Shown here piece after piece: positions 1 to 6,539 of a DNA stretch of 34,200 bases. The number at the start of each line of letters is the position of its first letter. Position 1 is the first letter of the stretch. The stretch covers positions 1 to 34,200 of the forward strand of contig JACPFN010000001.1 of NCBI GenBank assembly GCA_016183005.1, given 5' to 3'. Made by a program: the position numbers and the translations under genes. This DNA is from Candidatus Babelota bacterium. GTDB taxonomy: Bacteria; Babelota; Babeliae; Babelales; Chromulinivoraceae. The notes below the pieces were generated by a model. That model searched no databases. It saw nothing but the letters and a program-made list of their open reading frames with translations, and was not told the origin of the DNA.

Positions 1-6
1 GATCCT

Positions 7-216
7 ATGAAAATAAAATATGATGAAAATATGGCTTTTTTATGCATGAAAAACTATTTAAACATTTTTTATGAAGAAATTAAATTTGAAGGTGTAAAAA
101 ATATTCTTACTATTATTAATGCTATTGATATTGGTAATTTACAAGATAAAGAATGGCGTTATTGGCTTAATTGTGTACAGGCGGCTATTGATCAAGAGCC
201 TAATATTATAGGTTGA
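7..216 (+). CDS. Small putative immunity-type protein (possibly 5' partial)
   Basis: A 69-residue protein with no signal peptide or membrane segment. Its layout, an N-terminal 'MKIKYDENMAF' helix, a Tyr/Glu-rich helix, then 'EWRYWLNCVQAAI' near the end, resembles small immunity-like proteins found beside polymorphic toxins (usually 80-90 residues, with a W..W..CV ending). That resemblance is from memory. The frame is open to the left edge of the window, so the true start could lie upstream; ATG at 7 is the first one visible. It is followed 12 bases later by another small reading frame on the same strand. No cognate toxin is visible because the window begins here. Confidence 0.5.
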   Translation: MKIKYDENMAFLCMKNYLNIFYEEIKFEGVKNILTIINAIDIGNLQDKEWRYWLNCVQAAIDQEPNIIG

Positions 217-228
217 TATTATATTTCT

Positions 229-438
229 ATGAAAAAATTAATATCATTGATTATTGATGTTGAAACCAAAATAGATATTTGCTCTAAATATTTTAACGAG
301 CTAGAAGAGGTTTATGCATATAGTGGCGACTTGTGTATAAATTTAGAACATAAGAAACAAGTTATATGTTTAAGTAATAAAATAACATTAATTCAGGGGG
401 ATCTGTTTATACCAAAGATTATAAGCCATGGCATTTAG
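229..438 (+). pseudogene. Small protein gene with 3' end replaced by a GIY-YIG fragment
   Basis: Starts at ATG 229. The first ~56 codons read as a plausible cytoplasmic protein with alternating hydrophobic and charged residues (MKKLISLIIDVETKIDICSK...). The last ~13 codons are an out-of-frame reading of the GIY-YIG nuclease fragment that begins near 396-399. The original 3' end has therefore been lost, and the visible stop at 436-438 is accidental. I do not recognise the family. Position next to another small immunity-like gene suggests an orphan immunity gene, but this is inference only. Confidence 0.45.
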
Positions 439-539
439 TTACGTATATTGCATTTGACGATGAGCAGAAAGCTAAAGATTTTGAAAAATATATTAAAGTT
501 GGTTCTGGTAATGCTTATGCAAAGAAGCACTTCTGGTAG
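399..539 (+). pseudogene. C-terminal remnant of a GIY-YIG endonuclease-like protein
   Basis: Frame 3 reads about 46 codons without a start: GSVYTKDYKPWHLV, then TYIAFDDEQKAKDFEKYIK, then VGSGNAYAKKHFW and a stop at 537-539. The block 'K-PW-LV-Y-AF-D---A-DFEKYIK-GSG-A-AKKHF' is the characteristic second half of the small YhbQ/UvrC-type GIY-YIG domain. The first half, with the GIY...YIG motif and catalytic Arg, is absent, so the fragment is not functional. It sits fused out of frame behind the upstream small gene, and its last codons are duplicated 55 bases downstream, which points to local rearrangement. Confidence 0.75.
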
Positions 540-594
540 CTTCTGCAGCGTTTCGTAGCCTTGGCGAAGTAAGGCAAAGAAGCACCTTTGGTAG
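519..594 (+). repeat. 21-bp direct repeat at the end of the GIY-YIG remnant
   Basis: GCAAAGAAGCAC followed by TTCTGGTAG at 519-539 recurs at 574-594 as GCAAAGAAGCAC plus CTTTGGTAG, with two mismatches. Between them lies 'TTCGTAGCCTTGGCGAAG', related to the CTTCGTAG-type motif of the dispersed repeats further right. Either a slipped duplication or a repeat insertion next to a short duplication. Confidence 0.6.
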
Positions 595-604
595 TTTAAT
601 TAAA

Positions 605-757
605 GCTTGCTAAAAGGCTTTTTTCTTGAGATAATAACTTTATCTAGAAATTTGATTTAGAAATTAAAAAAGTCTTGTTATTCAATTTGTAGTGATTTTG
701 AATAGCATAGAAGAAAGATCCACTCATGATACTTCGGTGTCTGGGTGGATTTTCATT
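605..757 (+). repeat. Repeat A, copy 1, ending in a TTCG-loop hairpin
   Basis: The longest copy of a dispersed repeat, alignable over ~150 bases with 15116-15256: AGCTTG..AAAAGG, TTTCTTGAGATAATAAC, TTTATCTAGAAATTT, then TTCAATTTGTAGTGATTTT, GAATAGCATAGAAGAAAG and a hairpin. The hairpin (718-750) pairs ATCCAC..CA.GATAC with GTGTC.TG..GTGGAT around a TTCG loop and is followed by a T-rich run, as in an intrinsic terminator. It closes the region holding the first broken genes. Confidence 0.85.
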
Positions 758-914
758 TTAAGGCAGAATATTTAGAGTAATGGATATTTTCGTATAGTTC
801 AAAGCATTATAAAATGTTAGTGTAAATATCATTTGAATTTTGTTAAATTGTCTGAGAGCAATTTTTTTGATATATTTTCTAAATTCAAAATTTTATAAAA
901 TATAAGAATGAATA

Positions 915-1301
915 ATGGGAAAAAAGTATTTACAAGAAATAGATAAGTCCAGTTCAGATGCTATTTGGTCTTTGTTAATCGCGATTCTGGTAACATTTTA
1001 CAGACAAGCACCTTCATTTGTTTATGCTCTTACATATATGATTGCATGGTTTGTTCAAATATTTTTAATATTTTTTTTATGGTCGTGGAAAAAAGAAGAT
1101 GTGCAGTCTTATCGAGCGCGTTGTTTGCTTAACACAACATTTTGGGGTTGGGTTATTTTTGGTGGTATGATGGCATGCTTAATGTTGTATAGTGTGATTT
1201 TTATAAGATTTGATTATGAAATTTTATTTTCTGCATTGCTTTCTATAGTTATGACTGTTTTAGTAGCTAAAAAGTATCGTAGTTTAATGTGTATACATTA
1301 A
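915..1301 (+). CDS. Small multi-pass membrane protein (paralogue of the next gene)
   Basis: A 128-residue hydrophobic protein with about four predicted membrane segments: roughly residues 18-35, 40-58, 76-95 and 100-120. A conserved cytosolic-looking loop between segments two and three contains 'WSWKKED' and 'QSYRARCLLN'. The downstream gene has the same length, topology and loop, so the two are a tandem duplication. No family is recognised and no catalytic motif is visible. Start is ATG 915; an ATG at 908 is out of frame. The pair is flanked by hairpin repeats on both sides and looks like one cassette. Confidence 0.7.
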   Translation: MGKKYLQEIDKSSSDAIWSLLIAILVTFYRQAPSFVYALTYMIAWFVQIFLIFFLWSWKKEDVQSYRARCLLNTTFWGWVIFGGMMACLMLYSVIFIRFDYEILFSALLSIVMTVLVAKKYRSLMCIH

Positions 1302-1351
1302 TGCAGGTTTGAATGTTTAATAAAATGCAAATTACAATAAAGGATTAACAA

Positions 1352-1750
1352 ATGGAAAAGAAATATTTTGTGAGTCGAGATAAATTTGGATCAGATGTTT
1401 TTTGGTGTTTGCTAATCTCAGCCATAATCACTTTAATAAAAGGAGCATCATCGCTTGCTTCTGCGATAGGATATATGATACCAATATTTCCTATCATTTT
1501 TGTACTTTGTTTTTTATGGTCATGGAAAAAAGAAGATGCACAGTCATATCGAGCACGTTGTTTACTTAACATAACATGTTGGTTTTGGTTTATTCTGTCG
1601 CTTATAGTGACAAGTTTTTGGTTGTATAATGGAATCAAATTTGGATTTAATAGTGAAGCAATTTTTTCATTACTCTTTTATATTGGGATAACGGTATTGG
1701 TTGCTAAAAAATATTATTCCTTGATATACGGAGAAGTAAAGCAAGAGTAG
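1352..1750 (+). CDS. Small multi-pass membrane protein, tandem paralogue
   Basis: A 132-residue protein, the second of a tandem pair. It shares with its neighbour the loop 'FLWSWKKEDAQSYRARCLLN', a related N-terminus (KKYF--RDKFGSDVFW versus KKYLQEIDKSSSDAIW) and the C-terminal VLVAKKYxSL. About four hydrophobic segments are predicted. It starts with ATG 1352, preceded by AAAGGATTAACAA as a plausible ribosome site. Function unknown. Conservation of the charged loop between two diverged copies suggests that the loop, not the membrane part, carries the function. Confidence 0.7.
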   Translation: MEKKYFVSRDKFGSDVFWCLLISAIITLIKGASSLASAIGYMIPIFPIIFVLCFLWSWKKEDAQSYRARCLLNITCWFWFILSLIVTSFWLYNGIKFGFNSEAIFSLLFYIGITVLVAKKYYSLIYGEVKQE

Positions 1751-1849
1751 GGGGAATATATAGAATGAATCAGCTAGTTGAGGTTGGACTTGGTAACATT
1801 GAAGTGGGTTTCATCGTTAGTATAGTGTTTAATTGTAAATTTTTTGTAT

Positions 1850-2023
1850 CTGATTCCATCTAAAAGTTCGACCTGTCCTTCGTAGCTTTAGCGTAGTAGG
1901 AAGTGCGCCCAGTTGGTGCCGCCATTCTGTAGGGTTTTGTATAATTTGGTATATTTTTGATTCATCTATTTATTTTGCAAAAGATCCACTCATGATACTT
2001 CAGTATCTGGGTGGATTTTCATT
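1850..2023 (+). repeat. Repeat B joined to hairpin copy 2
   Basis: Begins GATTCCATCTAAAAGTTCGA, CCTGTCCTTCGTAGCTTTAGCG (shared with 9972-10002), then GGAAGTGCGCCCAGTTGGTGCCGCCAT and TTTTGTATAATTTGGTAT (both shared with 6680-6870). It ends in the repeat-A hairpin at 1984-2016, here with a TTCA loop (GATAC-TTCA-GTATC). The unit is therefore a mosaic of the two repeat families. It ends about 20 bases before the 5'-truncated EndoU gene. Confidence 0.8.
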
Positions 2024-2045
2024 TTTTAGATAAATAAATCAATTA

Positions 2046-3008
2046 TTGGGCTTACTCATATCATTTTTTGATAATTTTAATAATGCTGATGGGCCTGAGC
2101 GGGTTAAAATAGCAACTAGGTTTATGAGTGATTGTATTTTTCAGCATAAAGCTTTGCAAATTTTTGGTGCTGTTGCTGGGGTATTGCGTAGTCAGGTTCG
2201 AACTATGAAAACTATGGAATTTGTACAAAATGTAATTGGACATGAGTTTGCAAGCATAGGTGTTTCTGAAAAAATTGCTCAAGTAACAGAAGAATTGGAA
2301 ATAGTTGTTCAGAAAAGTGCGGTAGATGAAATTTTAAAACTAAATGCTAAATCAGAAAATGTTGCTTGTAAAAATAGCATACAATCATCTGTATATGACC
2401 TTTCAGAAGAACTTGCGTTGATTACAAAACAAAATATTACTCAAAAAATTGAAAATATTATGAAGCCTTCTTTATCAGAAGTTAAAGAATTGGCAGTAAA
2501 ATATTCAAAAATATCGACTGAAATTGAAGGCGTTTTGCAAGATATGTTAATTGATATTGAACATATTTTTATTCCAGAAGTTAAACCTCGTTGGAAATAT
2601 GATCCTATTGCTCAAAAACGAACATTGGATGAATTTTTTATATCAGGTTGGCATCATGGTTATCTTGAACAATTTGAACAAATAGGATTATTCAAAGTAA
2701 TAAAAAAAGTAGTTAAGAATGACCGTATTTATGTAGAGTATTCTTGGGATTATGGCAAAAAAATCATGAAAAAAACATTATTTCCTGACCATTGGACAAA
2801 GCAACAAATTATAGAAAAGATGACTGAGATTATAAAAAAGCCTGTATCTTGTATAGATAATAACATTGGAGATAGATTAGAAAAAACATTCTTAGGAGTT
2901 ACTTCTGAGGGTATTGAAATTGAATTAGTACTCAAAAAAGAACTTAGTCAAAAAAGTTGGCAGTTGGCTACGGGTTTTGTTTCTAAGGATTATATATTGA
3001 AAGGTTAA
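2046..3008 (+). CDS. EndoU-like ribonuclease toxin, C-terminal portion (5' truncated)
   Basis: A 320-residue reading frame. Residues ~172-320 resemble the bacterial EndoU toxin domain of polymorphic and CDI toxins, an RNase cleaving host or competitor RNA. It shows 'EHIF' (His173), 'GWHHG' (His203/204), 'KTLFPDHWTKQQIIEKM' corresponding to the family's FPxxWS..Q....I block, and 'GVTSEGIEIEL' with the usual Ser/Thr near the active site. Residues 1-170 are helical, with no signal peptide. The frame opens only at ~2034, just after a hairpin repeat. The TTG at 2046 is a weak start and the first in-frame ATG is codon 27, so the delivery and N-terminal parts were probably lost. The gene 3 bases downstream is the likely immunity protein. 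The family call is by motif only. Confidence 0.6.
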   Translation: MGLLISFFDNFNNADGPERVKIATRFMSDCIFQHKALQIFGAVAGVLRSQVRTMKTMEFVQNVIGHEFASIGVSEKIAQVTEELEIVVQKSAVDEILKLNAKSENVACKNSIQSSVYDLSEELALITKQNITQKIENIMKPSLSEVKELAVKYSKISTEIEGVLQDMLIDIEHIFIPEVKPRWKYDPIAQKRTLDEFFISGWHHGYLEQFEQIGLFKVIKKVVKNDRIYVEYSWDYGKKIMKKTLFPDHWTKQQIIEKMTEIIKKPVSCIDNNIGDRLEKTFLGVTSEGIEIELVLKKELSQKSWQLATGFVSKDYILKG

Positions 3009-3011
3009 AAA

Positions 3012-3488
3012 ATGTTCATAATCATAGCAAAAAAAATAGTGGTACAAAATAGAATATTTTATGAACCTATTTTTAATAATATTCCAGCCAAAAGCATGAA
3101 TCAACTAGCTTTATTGATACAACTATGGAATGAAAAAGTTTTTTCAAATATACAAGAAAATCAAGATAGTGATGAATATAATGGGATATTAATTCGTTAT
3201 AATCTTTTTAAAAAATTAGATAGCTATATCATTTTCTATGATTCAGGATTAGATGATTATTGGGAAAGTGTGTGTAATAAAAAATATGGCCAAGAGGGTT
3301 TTGTTTGGGATGAAGAAACACCAATGTTAAAATTTTCTAAAAATAATTTTAAGCATATATCGCATATATGGAAAAAACTTTCAAAAATCCAACCACAATA
3401 TTTAGTTATTACTCAAGACAATACTGGTTGGATTGATCTTCAGAGTAAAGAAGAGCTTTCTAATGAAGAAAGGCAATCGATTGGCTAA
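3012..3488 (+). CDS. Putative EndoU immunity protein
   Basis: A 158-residue acidic cytoplasmic protein starting 3 bases after the EndoU-like gene, so cotranscribed and probably coupled. It is related along its length to the protein at 7146-7745: 'KYGQEGF...PMLKFSKNNF' aligns with 'KYGRKRF...AIRIFRDNYEF', and 'PQYLVITQDNTGWIDLQSKEELS' with 'PKYLILREHDNGYADILEKNELS'. That second protein also follows an EndoU-like C-terminus. The repeated association argues that this family neutralises EndoU toxins. The family is not named here, and direct binding is inference from gene order. Confidence 0.6.
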   Translation: MFIIIAKKIVVQNRIFYEPIFNNIPAKSMNQLALLIQLWNEKVFSNIQENQDSDEYNGILIRYNLFKKLDSYIIFYDSGLDDYWESVCNKKYGQEGFVWDEETPMLKFSKNNFKHISHIWKKLSKIQPQYLVITQDNTGWIDLQSKEELSNEERQSIG

Positions 3489-3514
3489 GCCTTGTTGGTA
3501 TGGAATAATAAATA

Positions 3515-3760
3515 ATGTATACAAAAATTCAACTTGGTAAGGATCTTAAAGAGCAATTATTAGAAAATAAATCAGCAAAGTATATAGGTGGTTGGGCTTA
3601 TTTTATTTATACAAAGCATATGTTAGAAATTGATTTAAGCCTTAGAGAGTTATTATTAGCTTTAGGAACTATGGAACTTAGACCTGAGTTTGAGCATACG
3701 CATGAAGAACTTAGTGAAATAGCAAATAGATTAATCGCAGGAGAAGATGTTAAATTGTGA
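3515..3760 (+). CDS. Small putative immunity-associated protein
   Basis: An 81-residue protein with no signal peptide. 'IGGWAYFIY', 'LRELLLALGTMELRPEFEHTHEELSEIANRLI' (two adjacent stretches) recall small proteins with a W-AY core and an acidic helix ending in (E/A)xRLI that I remember near toxin modules; I cannot name the family. It follows the EndoU immunity gene by 26 bases and is closed by hairpin copy 3, so it is the third gene of the same cassette. It may be an accessory immunity protein or a leftover from another pair. Confidence 0.5.
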   Translation: MYTKIQLGKDLKEQLLENKSAKYIGGWAYFIYTKHMLEIDLSLRELLLALGTMELRPEFEHTHEELSEIANRLIAGEDVKL

Positions 3761-3775
3761 TTTTTTGAAATTTTC

Positions 3776-3862
3776 ATGTAATAAATTCCATTTGTAGTGA
3801 TTTTGAATAGCATAGAAGAAAGATCCACTCATGATACTTCGGTATCTGGGTGGATTTTCATT
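3776..3862 (+). repeat. Mosaic repeat with hairpin copy 3
   Basis: Starts like repeat B (ATAAATTCCAT), then switches after a few bases to repeat A (TTTGTAGTGATTTTGAATAG, CATAGAAGAAAG). It ends with the hairpin 3823-3855 (ATCCAC..GATAC-TTCG-GTATC..GTGGAT) and a T-rich tail. The switch point inside a short shared stretch is direct evidence of recombination between the two repeat families. It closes the EndoU cassette. Confidence 0.8.
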
Positions 3863-3868
3863 TTAAGT

Positions 3869-3954
3869 CGTGACATTTTGTCACGGACTGAAATGTCTAC
3901 AAGTTGTCGACAGATTGTAGACACCTGAAAGAATTCATAGCTTTATGAAATTCT
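3869..3954 (+). other. Three consecutive inverted repeats upstream of a secreted-protein gene
   Basis: Three hairpins in 86 bases. 3869-3885: CGTGACA-TTT-TGTCACG. 3894-3923: TGTCTACAA ... TTGTAGACA, with the palindrome TGTCGACA between the arms. 3930-3954: AGAATTCATA-GCTT-TATGAA-A-TTCT with one bulged base. None has a T-run, so they do not look like terminators. They lie 90-180 bases before ATG 4047. They could be operator sites, a structured leader or a recombination site. Confidence 0.6.
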
Positions 3955-4046
3955 ACATTAGTTCATTGACTTACTCATATTTCCTTTGTTATTTACAATC
4001 TATAATTATAAAGATGGTCAAAATATCTAAAAAAGGATAAAAGAGT

Positions 4047-4400
4047 ATGAAAAAGTATGGTTATCTATTAATGTCAGTAGCATTTTTATTGGTAGGATTT
4101 GAAGTTGCAGCTGTAACTGTGACTTTTAAAAAAGGTGCAGGAATTAATGCTTTCATGAAAAGAGCTCAAAGACGGAATACATATTCTTCTCATTTATTAT
4201 TTGGCAAAACTGAGCAATATCAAGAAATAAATTTTGGACAACCAGTAACCTGGATTCCATCTTCATCTGTCACTATAGGATCATCAACAGAATATTCAAT
4301 GATATATTCTAATGTCATAAATTTACCGGCTATTACTCAAGATACAACCTATATTTTAATGTATAAGAATGATCGATTGATGCTTGCTGAGGCAGCATAG
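4047..4400 (+). CDS. Secreted protein of unknown function
   Basis: A 117-residue protein with a clear signal peptide (residues 1-22, MKKYGYLLMSVAFLL..., cleavage near VAA). The mature part is Ser/Thr-rich with many short beta-like stretches: 'VTVTFKKGAG', 'QPVTWIPSSSVTIGSS', 'DTTYILMYKND'. There are no cysteines in the mature region. AAAGGATAAAAGAGT lies just before ATG 4047. It stands alone between the hairpin trio and a broken small gene. Family unknown; it is probably exported to the periplasm or beyond. Confidence 0.65.
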   Translation: MKKYGYLLMSVAFLLVGFEVAAVTVTFKKGAGINAFMKRAQRRNTYSSHLLFGKTEQYQEINFGQPVTWIPSSSVTIGSSTEYSMIYSNVINLPAITQDTTYILMYKNDRLMLAEAA

Positions 4401-4466
4401 TATTAGAATTTATTATCGATATTATTCTTGTAGAAATAGGGGACAAAATATAAGGAGTTAAATAGA

Positions 4467-4700
4467 ATGATTATTAATATTTTAGGTAAATATGCTTTAA
4501 ATATGTTGTTATTATTGTTAGGTATGGATTTTTGTAAGATTATAATATAAAAATGGCTCCCTAAATTAAATGATAAGTATTTTGAAAAAAGAGCATTTAT
4601 TTTCGGTCTTATTTTTATGGCAATTATTTCTGAGGAATTTGAAGTTGCTCAATTTTTGAATGTATATACATCTAGTTTAGTAATTTTGAGCTATTTTTAA
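4467..4700 (+). pseudogene. Small membrane protein gene with internal TAA
   Basis: AAGGAG at 4452 precedes ATG 4467, which opens a hydrophobic reading frame of 27 codons (MIINILGKYALNMLLLLLG...) ending in TAA at 4548-4550. The same frame continues with KWLPKLNDKYFEKRAFIFG, LIFMAIISEEFEVAQFL and stops at 4698-4700. A hydrophobic segment on each side of the stop suggests one ~77-residue two-pass membrane protein interrupted by a nonsense mutation. Alternatively the first 27 codons are a complete microprotein. The 3' end lies within repeat C, so the original C-terminus may have been replaced. Confidence 0.45.
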
Positions 4701-4745
4701 CATACAAGCTTGACGAAGCTAAAAGCGAAGACAGGGTGGATTTTT
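4681..4745 (+). repeat. Repeat C, copy 1
   Basis: The 30 bases at 4681-4710 (TAATTTTGAGCTATTTTTAA then CATACAAGCT) recur exactly at 11181-11210. Here they run into TTGACGAAGCTAAAAGCGAA, GACAGGGTGGATTTTTTG; the reverse complement of part of this (CCTGTCTTCGCTTTTAGCTTCG) resembles the CCTGTCCTTCGTAGCTTTAG core of repeat B. The end GGGTGGATTTTTTG matches the 3' arm of the hairpin repeats. Confidence 0.65.
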
Positions 4746-4828
4746 TGTTTTAAATACTTTAATATTCATTTTCTTTTAAAAAATAGCTATTCTTGGCAGT
4801 AAACTTTTGGTGTTTGAGAGGAGTTATG

Positions 4829-5836
4829 ATGCTGATTAAAAAAATGATTTGTTTTTATGTATTTTTCTTTTTTTATCAAATTGTAAACTCTCATGGCTTT
4901 GGTGGAAGTACTCTGATTCAAGATGGGACTAATGATTTTGCTTTAAGACTTGATCATATTGTCGAGATGATTGAACAGCATCAAAAAGTATATATTATAA
5001 GTTATGATGAATTTGAACATAAATGGGTTAAGAAAAAGGTTAAAGCTGCAGGGTTTAGTGAAGCAGAATATCATTGTCGTTTGTTTTTTAATCATGACCC
5101 AAATCCATTAATTTGTACACCTTTACAGCTTTTTTATAGAGTCCAAGATTCGGCTTCGCTTACAGCTACGCAACGGACAGGCCATGCATGGATTGCTGCA
5201 CATAAGCTTAAAGTTGGTGATAGGTTACTTTGTGCAGATAATAAAATTGTTACGTTATCTGATGTTGAAGTACGTCATGAAAAATTAAAAGTTTATACAC
5301 TTGAAATCAAAAATACTCATACATTTTTAGTAGGTAATCATAAAATTGTTGCTCATAATATGTTGATACCCCTTGGTGCAGCGATTGGATTTACTATTCC
5401 AGTTGAAATTGGATGTGGTGCATCAGCAGGGGCAGTATTTGGTCCTGTTGGAATTTGTGGTGGAATAGTTATAGGAGGATTAGTTGGCTGTGCAGTACAT
5501 CTTTGTATGAAAGACCGTGTTGCAGAATATGAAATATCGTTTAAGCCAAGTGAAATTGCAAGTTTTAAAGATGATAATAAACACGAAGAACAAGAAAAAA
5601 GCAATGGAGCTCAAGCTCCAGGAAAACCTACTGAAAATGATGGATTTATCCCTAAGAAAAATTGGGATGGCAAAAAAATTAGGCATCCTAAGGGGTTTGG
5701 TTGGCCAGATAAAAAAGGTAGTGTATGGATTCCTTCCGGTCCTAATGGTCATGGTTGTCCTCATTGGGATGTACAACATCCAAATGGAGATTATGATAAT
5801 GTTGTTCCTGGTGGACGAATAAGAGGTCAAAAATGA
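4829..5836 (+). CDS. Exported Hint-domain protein with C-terminal type-37-like polymorphic toxin
   Basis: 335 residues. 1-21 form a signal peptide. 23-177 form a Hint (intein-like) domain beginning GFGGSTLI and ending 'THTFLVGNHKIVAHN', with 'AAHKLKVGDRLL' in the middle. 178-225 are hydrophobic and Gly-rich. About 274-335 form a toxin-like domain with 'KNWDGKKIRHPKGFGWPDKKG', 'VWIPSGPNGHG' and 'PHWDVQHPNG', which I recognise as polymorphic toxin type 37 (fold and target not established here). In Hint domains Cys1 makes the N-S shift, but here Gly23 stands in its place, and the block-B His is also missing (TPLQLF), so self-cleavage is doubtful. ATG 4829 or 4826 follows GAGAGGAG; either fits. 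The stop overlaps the immunity gene start (ATGA), which indicates translational coupling. Confidence 0.7.
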   Translation: MLIKKMICFYVFFFFYQIVNSHGFGGSTLIQDGTNDFALRLDHIVEMIEQHQKVYIISYDEFEHKWVKKKVKAAGFSEAEYHCRLFFNHDPNPLICTPLQLFYRVQDSASLTATQRTGHAWIAAHKLKVGDRLLCADNKIVTLSDVEVRHEKLKVYTLEIKNTHTFLVGNHKIVAHNMLIPLGAAIGFTIPVEIGCGASAGAVFGPVGICGGIVIGGLVGCAVHLCMKDRVAEYEISFKPSEIASFKDDNKHEEQEKSNGAQAPGKPTENDGFIPKKNWDGKKIRHPKGFGWPDKKGSVWIPSGPNGHGCPHWDVQHPNGDYDNVVPGGRIRGQK

Positions 5837-6171
5837 ATATTCAAAATAAAAAATCTACTATAGCTAAAAATATTTTATTTTGTGAAGGAGTAAAATATTA
5901 TTGCAAAGAAGATGAGGATGTATTTTTTGAATGGATTGAAAAAATTAAGTGTATAGAAACATTTTCATATCGTTGGAAATTTTTATATTTACATATTCCT
6001 AGTGGTAATATTGATGATGAAAGCTTGAAAGAGTTATTATCCTTATTTTATCGATATAATATAAAAATGAGCCAGCTTGCAGAATTTTTGACAAAAAATA
6101 ATAAAAAATGGTTTTATGATAATAAAAAATCATTTTGGTATAAAAATGTATTTCAAAATAAAAAAATTTAA
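5833..6171 (+). CDS. Putative immunity protein for the type-37-like toxin (copy 1)
   Basis: A 112-residue protein whose ATG overlaps the toxin stop by four bases (ATGA), the usual arrangement for a toxin and its immunity partner. No signal peptide. Motifs shared with the next gene: 'FFEWIEKI-C-E-FS', 'LLSLFYRYNI-M-QL--FLT', 'NKKWFYDNKK-FW-K-VF'. Aromatic and basic at the C-terminus. The family is not named; the role is inferred from position. Expression would be set by the toxin gene's promoter, so toxin cannot be made without immunity. Confidence 0.65.
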   Translation: MNIQNKKSTIAKNILFCEGVKYYCKEDEDVFFEWIEKIKCIETFSYRWKFLYLHIPSGNIDDESLKELLSLFYRYNIKMSQLAEFLTKNNKKWFYDNKKSFWYKNVFQNKKI

Positions 6172-6207
6172 AAAGAGATTTTTATTTCTTTAAGAAAGAT
6201 TTAGATT

Positions 6208-6519
6208 ATGAAATTATCTAATAAAAAATCATTAATTTGTGATAATCCAATTTTTTTCAGTCCCAAGGATAAAGAAGCTTTTTTTGAATGGATTAAGAAA
6301 ATTGAATGCGTAGAAAATTTTTCTTTAGAAAAAGATAAAGTATATTTGAACTTAAATAAAAGAAGATTAAGTACCATTAATCTATCAAGTCTTATTGGTC
6401 TTTTGTATAGGTACAAAATTGATATGCATCAATTATCTCGGTTTTTGACAAGTTCCAATAAAAAATGGTTTTACGATAATAAAAAAGCTTTTTGGCATAA
6501 AAAGGTTTTTAAGAAGTAA
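6208..6519 (+). CDS. Putative immunity protein, tandem paralogue (copy 2)
   Basis: 103 residues, homologous along its length to the previous gene: 'FFEWIKKIECVENFS', 'LIGLLYRYKIDMHQL', 'SNKKWFYDNKKAFWHKKVF'. The middle is diverged while the 'KKWFYDNKK' end is nearly invariant. The spacing of 36 bases is compatible with the same transcript. Tandem diverged immunity copies often protect against variant toxins of other strains; that is the inference here. Followed directly by the GC-richer repeat block at 6540. Confidence 0.65.
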   Translation: MKLSNKKSLICDNPIFFSPKDKEAFFEWIKKIECVENFSLEKDKVYLNLNKRRLSTINLSSLIGLLYRYKIDMHQLSRFLTSSNKKWFYDNKKAFWHKKVFKK

Positions 6520-6539
6520 TTTTTTGGGAATTTTTATGT

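Noticed and set aside
1345-1638. 97-codon antisense frame opposite the second membrane-protein gene
   Set aside because: The sense frame has membrane topology and a paralogue next door; the antisense frame has neither.
5517-5822. 101-codon frame inside the type-37-like toxin gene
   Set aside because: Out-of-frame shadow of the toxin; no start signal and biased composition typical of a shifted frame.
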